Positions 58,801 through 64,000 of a stretch of 64,000 nucleotides of DNA are shown here, piece after piece. The DNA lies in NCBI GenBank assembly GCA_029237695.1, contig CM055275.1, forward strand, positions 85,120,068-85,184,067. The letters run 5' to 3'. Each line of letters starts with the position of its first letter. Position 1 is the first letter of the stretch. This DNA is from Conchocele bisecta. Lineage: Eukaryota; Mollusca; Bivalvia; Lucinida; Thyasiridae. The position numbers were made by a program, and so were the translations under genes. Below the pieces are notes generated by a model. It was not told the DNA's origin and ran no database searches. It was given only the letters and a program-made list of their open reading frames with translations.

Positions 58801-58960
58801 CTATAGGAATGAATGGCCTTTTTGAGGAATTTATCGGGGTATAAACTTGGAAAAGTCGCGGGAATACTGGACGAAGGCCGGAAGGCCTCGTCCAGTATTC
58901 CCGCGACTTTTCCAAGTTTATATCCCCGATAAATTCCACAAAAAGGCCATTCATTCTGTA
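58801..58960. repeat. Long hairpin, second copy of 22586-22741
   Basis: The same arms and centre as at 22586-22741 with a handful of differences, followed by the same 200-bp flank (58961-59160 versus 22742-22930). Partial arms recur at 59303-59360 and 59467-59490. Confidence 0.9.
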
Positions 58961-59159
58961 TAATTCCAGCATTTGAAATAAATTCATCAAGAAAATGTGT
59001 TTATTTTCCGTTTTCTTAAGAATTATTTTAACTGCGCCTGACGGTTACGGAAAGTAGTTCAGCATGGAGTTTACTGGGATATAAATTCTGGACAGAGACT
59101 TGCTACGGACCAATCAAATGTTAGGGAATTGTGTAAATATTTTTGTGCTGGAATTATAT

Positions 59160-60000
59160 TGCTGCGAGTATTTTGTACTCAACTTTTCATAATCAATGCA
59201 AATTCTGCTAAAATAAATACACCAACACGCACCTTATCTGGAGCTCTGTAACCAAATCCAAACAGTCGAATCTGCTCGTGGTGTATTCAACTGGTTTATT
59301 ATAGGAATGAATGGCCTTTTTGTGGAATTTATCGGGGTATAAACTTGGAAAAGTTACTTTCGCAATTGGCGATAAAGATAAACAATTGGTGATAAAAAAA
59401 AAAAAAATTAGAAATTTTTTTTTTTTTATTTTTTTCCAAAATTGTACTTATCCTATTGGTTAATATAGGAATGAATGGCCTTTTTGTGCTCGTGGTTCAA
59501 CTGGTTTATTTTTGTTTATTTTTACAAATGCACTGTGTATGACATTGTTTAACTCTTTGCATGCTGGGCAATTTGTGGGCTATAAATAGTTCAACAATTG
59601 CAGATGACAATTTATTATATTTTCTTTTATTTCCTTATAAATGTGATGAATATGTTAAAGGTACATGCCCACTAAGTCACACAAACTGTTCTTTATATCA
59701 GAGACATCGTATGTTCTTGCAAAATAAACATTCACTCACCATTGCCCCACGTACTGATATTTTATATCAGACGTAAATTTCCATACTGATATCAGGGGCG
59801 ATAACCATGTTTCATTAAAATGTTAACGGAAATTGCTATGTATTTGTCCTCAAGTATGATGTATTTAAATATTAAAGTAATCCACCAAAGAAGTTATGAC
59901 AGAATTGAGAAACTCTGGCAAACTTCTGAAAGTGAATTACAAGTTCAAAGTTGTGAAGGTCAAAAGGTCAAAGTCATATTAAGGGCAGCATGGATGTGTG
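59160..60000. repeat. Repeat mosaic, no gene seen
   Basis: Fragments of the 'cttatctggagctc' family (59236), hairpin half-arms, A and T tracts (59390-59450), a block (59549-59650) matching 1070-1172 in reverse, and a truncated 'gtacatgcccac' MITE (59657-59830). 59840-59960 resembles 60265-60370. Confidence 0.65.
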
Positions 60001-60126
60001 GCATTTATCCCGTCAACATAGTGCGTATGTGCCGTGAAACACGGTGCCGTGAAACATTTTTGATATCCAGTCAATACTATTTTTGCATTTTACAGCCATT
60101 TGTAGGTGTTGACGGGATAAATAGAA

Positions 60127-60267
60127 TACCGTAGTAGGTTAGTGCCGTGAATGGGAAAAAATATCTGGCGCGGCACGGAAACGGGATGTGCTCGGCAGAG
60201 CCTCGCCCATCCCGTTTCCTGAGCCTTGCCAGATATTTTTTCCCATTCACGGCACTAACCTACTATT
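60127..60267. repeat. Hairpin 'aggttagtgccgtgaatggg'
   Basis: The arms aggttagtgccgtgaatggg and cccattcacggcactaacct surround a gggatg..catccc inner stem. The relative at 61817-61926 lacks part of the inner stem. Confidence 0.85.
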
Positions 60268-60761
60268 CTCTATTTGTCCACATGTATGATCTATTGAAAT
60301 ATTGAAGTAATCTATCAAGGGATATGACAGAATTCAGAAACTCCGGCGAACTTCTTAATGTGTGAACAAAAGTGCCGAAGGTCACAATATACGCCTGTCG
60401 AGGCAAGGCCAGTCAACAGGGGGAGATAACTCATATTGACGTGATAAACATGTAAACCGAATTTGGTTACGATCGGTCAAGTAGAACTTGAGTTATTGCG
60501 TGGACAAGGATACAGAGTGAGAAAATTAAAAATGGCCACCAAGGGGAGATAAGTCATCGGAGCTGTAATAAAATAAAGACACATACCATAGTTGTAACTG
60601 TTTAACATGTTCATGGAAATATATACTACAATAACATGTTGCTATGTTAGTTATAAGGCAATATGGTGAAGTAATTTCTCATCAAATGTACACAATACAT
60701 GATATATACACATAGATGCAGAGACCCACCCTGTGTTGAGTGCGCCAATACGCTGTGAGTA

Positions 60762-61152
60762 ACAGAGCTCCAGATAAGCTGCGTATTTGCGTAAATACCC
60801 AATTCAAATTGCCGAAAACCTAATTGAAATCAGAAGTAGCGAGTATCACAAAGCAATAAAAATTTGGTGGTACCTTTATCATGCTATAGAAAACAATAAA
60901 CAGACCACAAATATAGCATATGTTTCTTACTTTTCCATGAAAACACATCTTGGTATTTCATTAGAATTGTCTCCAATTCTAATGAAATGCCAAGACATGT
61001 TTTCATTTCGAAGCAAATCATTCAATAATTGCTGTCTGTAAACAGTAGTGTGATTTTACTTTACCCAATTAAAATATTGAAATACCCAATTGCTTTAGAT
61101 ATGATGGAGTGAATATACTCAATTACTCGTTCCTTAACTGGAGCCCTGTATA
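60762..61152 (-). mobile_element. 'ctccagataag' MITE
   Basis: The ends are gagctccagataagctgcg and ccttaactggagccctg. The interior includes tacccaattcaaattgcc and the gaattgtctccaattc hairpin (60957-60995). It belongs to a family with 61283-61662, 62861-63226, 63919-64000 (cut by the window edge) and fragments at 27240-27375 and 50090-50210. Confidence 0.7.
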
Positions 61153-61282
61153 CGCATAGATGCAGAGACCCACCCTTGTGTTGAGTGTGCCAATGCGCTG
61201 GGAGTAAAATTGAGCTACTGGTAATGCACAGCATAGCATAGGTTTGTGAACCATTGAATGGGAACTACTGTCACTAATCACC

Positions 61283-61662
61283 AGTGCTCCAGATAAGTTT
61301 TGTATCTACAGAGTATTACCATGTATACCCCCATATTTCAAATTCAAAGCGTATTTTACTTTTACAAATTTATTATTGATTTTCTTCCTTATTCAATAGG
61401 GAACAAAATGATAAAAAAATAAAACAAGATGTAAAAATTCACTTATTTGAGCTGCAAAAAGCAAAGACTGTTTGCTTTTTGCAGCTCAACTAAGTACATT
61501 TTCAACTTTATTACAGTATTTTCACTACTGAATTTGAAAATCAATGAGTTTGGATCTTTCATATTGCTGTGAGTATTTTCAACTCCCACTTTTGATAATC
61601 AATGCGTATTCTGCTAAAATAACTGCGTGAAATACGCCAATACACACCTTATCTGGAGCTCT
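61283..61662. mobile_element. 'ctccagataag' MITE with central hairpin
   Basis: The ends are gtgctccagataagttttg and acaccttatctggagctct. The central palindrome at about 61450-61495 reads gagctgcaaaaagcaaa .. tttgctttttgcagctc. Confidence 0.75.
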
Positions 61663-62230
61663 GAATCACTATTTGTGGCTGTGACTGGAGAAATGGGGCT
61701 TACGGGTTTTGCGACGCCTGTCATCTGACTACTATCAATATTGCTTGTTAGAAGCATAACAGGTGTTTCATTGATGGAATGGCAAACAGTGCAGATGCAC
61801 AAGCTAATATATAGAGAATAGTAGGTTAGTGCCGTGAATGGGAAAAAATATCTGGTAAGGCTCAGGAAACGGGATGGGCGAGGCTCTGCCAGATATTTTT
61901 CCCATTCACGGCACTAACCTACTATTCTGTTTATTCTGTTTATCCCGTCAACAGCTACAAATGGCTGTAAAATGCAAAAATTGTATTGACTGGATATCAA
62001 AAATGTTTCACGGCACCGTGTTTCACGGCACATACGCACTGTGTTGACGGGATAAGGATCTGCACTGGTCGCAAAACCCATACGCACTGTGTAGACGGGA
62101 TAAGGATCTACACTGGTCGCAAAACCCATACGCACCATTTATCCAGTCACAGCTATATTTCTTCAGTCACAGCTACATTTAACCGATTGCATTCTGGATA
62201 CACCTTGCATAGTGTGAAAAGCGTAAGAGA
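61663..62230. repeat. Repeat units, including 'aaggatctgcactggtcgc' doublet
   Basis: 61675-61800 belongs to the 'ggagaaatggggcttac' repeat. 62046-62135 has two near-identical units 'gacgggataaggatctrcac tggtcgcaaaacccatacgc'. No exon is seen. Confidence 0.65.
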
Positions 62231-62738
62231 AAGGTACATGCCCACACAGTAGGCACAAAATGTTCTTTACATCAGAGACATCATCGGATACATTTTCTGG
62301 AAAACTAAATATTCATTCACCATTACCCCACGTGTTGATTGGCATTATTATACATTTTATATCACACGTAACTTTCCACACTGACATCAGGGGCGATAAC
62401 CGTGTTTCCTTAAAATGTTAACGGATATTACTATGTATGCTCTGTATGTATGTTTTGCTGTGCAATGATGATACTTCATAATCTGTCGAATATATTATAT
62501 TTTCAGGCGACACATTTAATTAGTATAAATAATTAAAAAATACCATGCCTCATTTGCATATGAAAATAGCGTGATACCACCGCGCGTCACTATCAGTAAA
62601 ATAAATATTACTAAATGATTATACCTGTATAGCGGCCACTCGTAATCTTTAGAACTGGTGGAATAGTGACACAATTATAAACTTATTTAATTCCTATAAA
62701 GAACAGTTTGTACCTACTGAGAGCATGCACCTTTAATA
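62231..62738 (+). mobile_element. Complete 'gtacatgcccac' MITE, ~508 bp
   Basis: The inverted ends are aaaggtacatgcccac..gtagg and cctactgagagcatgcaccttt, extended by cacaaaatgttcttta / ataaagaacagtttgt. The interior shows tatcaggggcgataaccgtg and ttgcatatgaaaatagcgtg. This is the most complete copy here; others are at 248-655, 7868-9398 (interrupted), 29998, 44400, 52890 and 59657. Confidence 0.8.
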
Positions 62739-62860
62739 TAGAGAATCTTACAAACCATATTTGTTCTAATAAACACCCCGGGGCTTTTCCTGAATTTGTT
62801 TGTGCATTATTATGGCATAAAACACAATAATTGTAATGTTTGAAATGACTATCTCTTTAC

Positions 62861-63226
62861 AGGGCTCCAGATAAGGAATTAATAATTGAGTATTGTCACT
62901 CCATCATTTCTGAAGCAATTGGGTATTTCAAAATTTTAATTGGGTAAAATAAAATCACACTACTGTTTACACATCAAAAGACAGCAATTATTGAATAGTT
63001 TGCTTCAAAATTAAAGCATTTCATTAGAATTGTCTCCTTGGATGTGTTTTCATGGAAAATAAGAAAAATATGCTATATTTGCGGTCTGTTTGTTTTCTGC
63101 AGCATGATAAAGGTACCACAATTTTTTTATTGCTTTTTGATACTCGCTACTTCTGATTGCAATTGGGTTTTTGGCAATTTTAATTGGGTATTTAAGCAAA
63201 TACGCAGCTTATCTGGAGCTCTGGAC
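62861..63226 (+). mobile_element. 'ctccagataag' MITE, complete
   Basis: The ends are agggctccagataagg and gcttatctggagctct. The interior is ccatcatttctgaagcaatt, gtgattttatttaccc in reverse, and catttcattagaattgtc. Confidence 0.75.
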
Positions 63227-63636
63227 TATACAATGTAAAAATAACATTTTTTTCCTGGAAATATGCGAGGGGGCAGCTACGTGTATTAGAGAAGGGCATA
63301 CTATTAGAATAAATATGGTAAGAGAAGATTTACTATGATAACATGAGTTTACCAGCTATAACAGGATGCGCGATCAAAAGGTTTCATGTTTTTCGATGTG
63401 CTTAGGAGATTTCCTTTAATATCTTTCTAACGGAATGACACATAGCGCAGCAAATGAACGATGTAGTTCAATGTCTAGTGTAAATGTGGATTTGTATTTC
63501 TGAACCCAATTGTACCTATAGATACATGTCAGTTGCCTGTAAATATCGGGGATTGGCAAAAATATATGTCTATAATACTGAAAAATAACTAACAACGCAA
63601 GTTATATTTCAGTATTATAAAGTCAACATGTTTTTT
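63227..63636. other. Unassigned sequence
   Basis: A single 'gcagctacgtgtattagaga' region resembles degenerate 18-bp satellite neighbours. No gene or family is recognised. Confidence 0.4.
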
Positions 63637-63840
63637 TTTGTCGTCCGCTGTTTATTTTCTATTTTCCAATTTTATCATCAAAAACATGATTTGACAGCAC
63701 TTTAGAATAATTTACAACATGTTTTGACAGCACTTCATCTGAAGTGCTGTCAAAACATGTTTTTATTGAGAAATAAGGCAAGATATAAAAGCAACAGCAG
63801 ATGACGATGACAATTGTTGTGAGTAGCAGTCTAAGGGTTA
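63637..63840. mobile_element. MITE, 'gtttgacagcactt' family, complete copy
   Basis: It starts ttgtcgtccgctgtttattt and ends gatgacaattgttgtgag, with a central palindrome gacagcacttcatctgaagtgctgtc. Same family as 675-852, 24820-25051 and 46079-46312. Confidence 0.8.
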
Positions 63841-64000
63841 ACTTTGTTATACTGAAATATAACTATACATAAATTTCAATGGTTAGTGATTTAATACATT
63901 TAAATTAATTCCATTACAGTGCTCCAGATAAGGAATTAGTAATTGAGTATGGTCGCTCCATCATTTCTGAAGCAATTGGGTATTTCAAAATTTTAATTGT

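Larger units (their letters stand above)
60008..62056. mobile_element. 2-kb element with ~250-bp inverted arms
   Basis: The left arm 60008-60267 (tatcccgtcaacatagtgcg .. tgtgccgtgaaacacggtgc .. aggttagtgccgtgaatggg) is matched in reverse by 61805-62056 with few differences. Each arm includes its own hairpin (60127-60267, 61817-61926). The interior holds unrelated repeats, including the 60762-61152 and 61283-61662 elements. Whether it is one transposon or two inverted insertions cannot be decided here. Confidence 0.65.

Overview
The window looks like repeat-rich nuclear DNA from an invertebrate, most likely a bivalve mollusc. The evidence is short exons with GT/AG borders in long introns, no operon-like gene packing, dense hairpin-type MITEs, a recurring element tail reading 'ccttaaatgaccttagctg...ggccgttaaacccc' followed by a CAAA-type tail, 'tatctccctt' mollusc-type repeats, and several tandem satellites. 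The species assignment is inference; nothing here names a species.

The main gene is on the plus strand and enters from the left edge. Six exons (1202-1349, 7373-7541, 10723-10933, 25201-25328, 26597-26723, 27906-28108) join with compatible splice phases. They encode the end of one fasciclin (FAS1) domain, a linker, a (Pro-Asn-Asn-Gln-Tyr)9 repeat, a second FAS1 domain and a hydrophobic C-terminus of the GPI-anchor type. This suggests a cell-surface or extracellular-matrix adhesion protein. The exon for the start of FAS1 domain 2 is not visible.

The introns are filled by mobile DNA. Intron 1 holds a 4.8-kb array of an 18-bp satellite. Intron 2 holds MITEs and two TA-flanked TIR elements (7983-9006 and 9671-10479). 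Intron 3 contains what I read as one large inverted-repeat element of about 10.6 kb (11817-22460). It carries, on the minus strand, a decayed gene of an uncharacterised animal family (landmarks HAFTGCDTTSAF and a C-terminal Cys-rich CxC-like tail), which is itself split by a 1.9-kb TA-flanked element. A pogo-like element (23390-24636) lies further downstream.

Positions 24751-35183, including the last three exons, recur in direct orientation at 46012-58048, so the second copy holds only the 3' half of the FAS1 gene. Between the copies lie a 63-bp array that ends in inverted copies (35191-37925), a 76-bp array (37935-41085), an 88-92-bp array (41090-42300) and a unique segment with a GC-rich island (43260-44340). 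Copy 2 also carries a private 56-bp minisatellite (47914-49693). The duplication could be real or an unpurged second haplotype. Several arrays contain stretches that look like unpolished long-read sequence, so their lengths should not be trusted.

The right end (58049-64000) is a mosaic of MITEs, a 2-kb inverted-repeat element (60008-62056), a perfect-arm hairpin shared with 22586-22741, and a minus-strand pipsqueak-type helix-turn-helix exon, probably from a pogo-like transposase. No rRNA, CRISPR array or convincing tRNA gene was seen.
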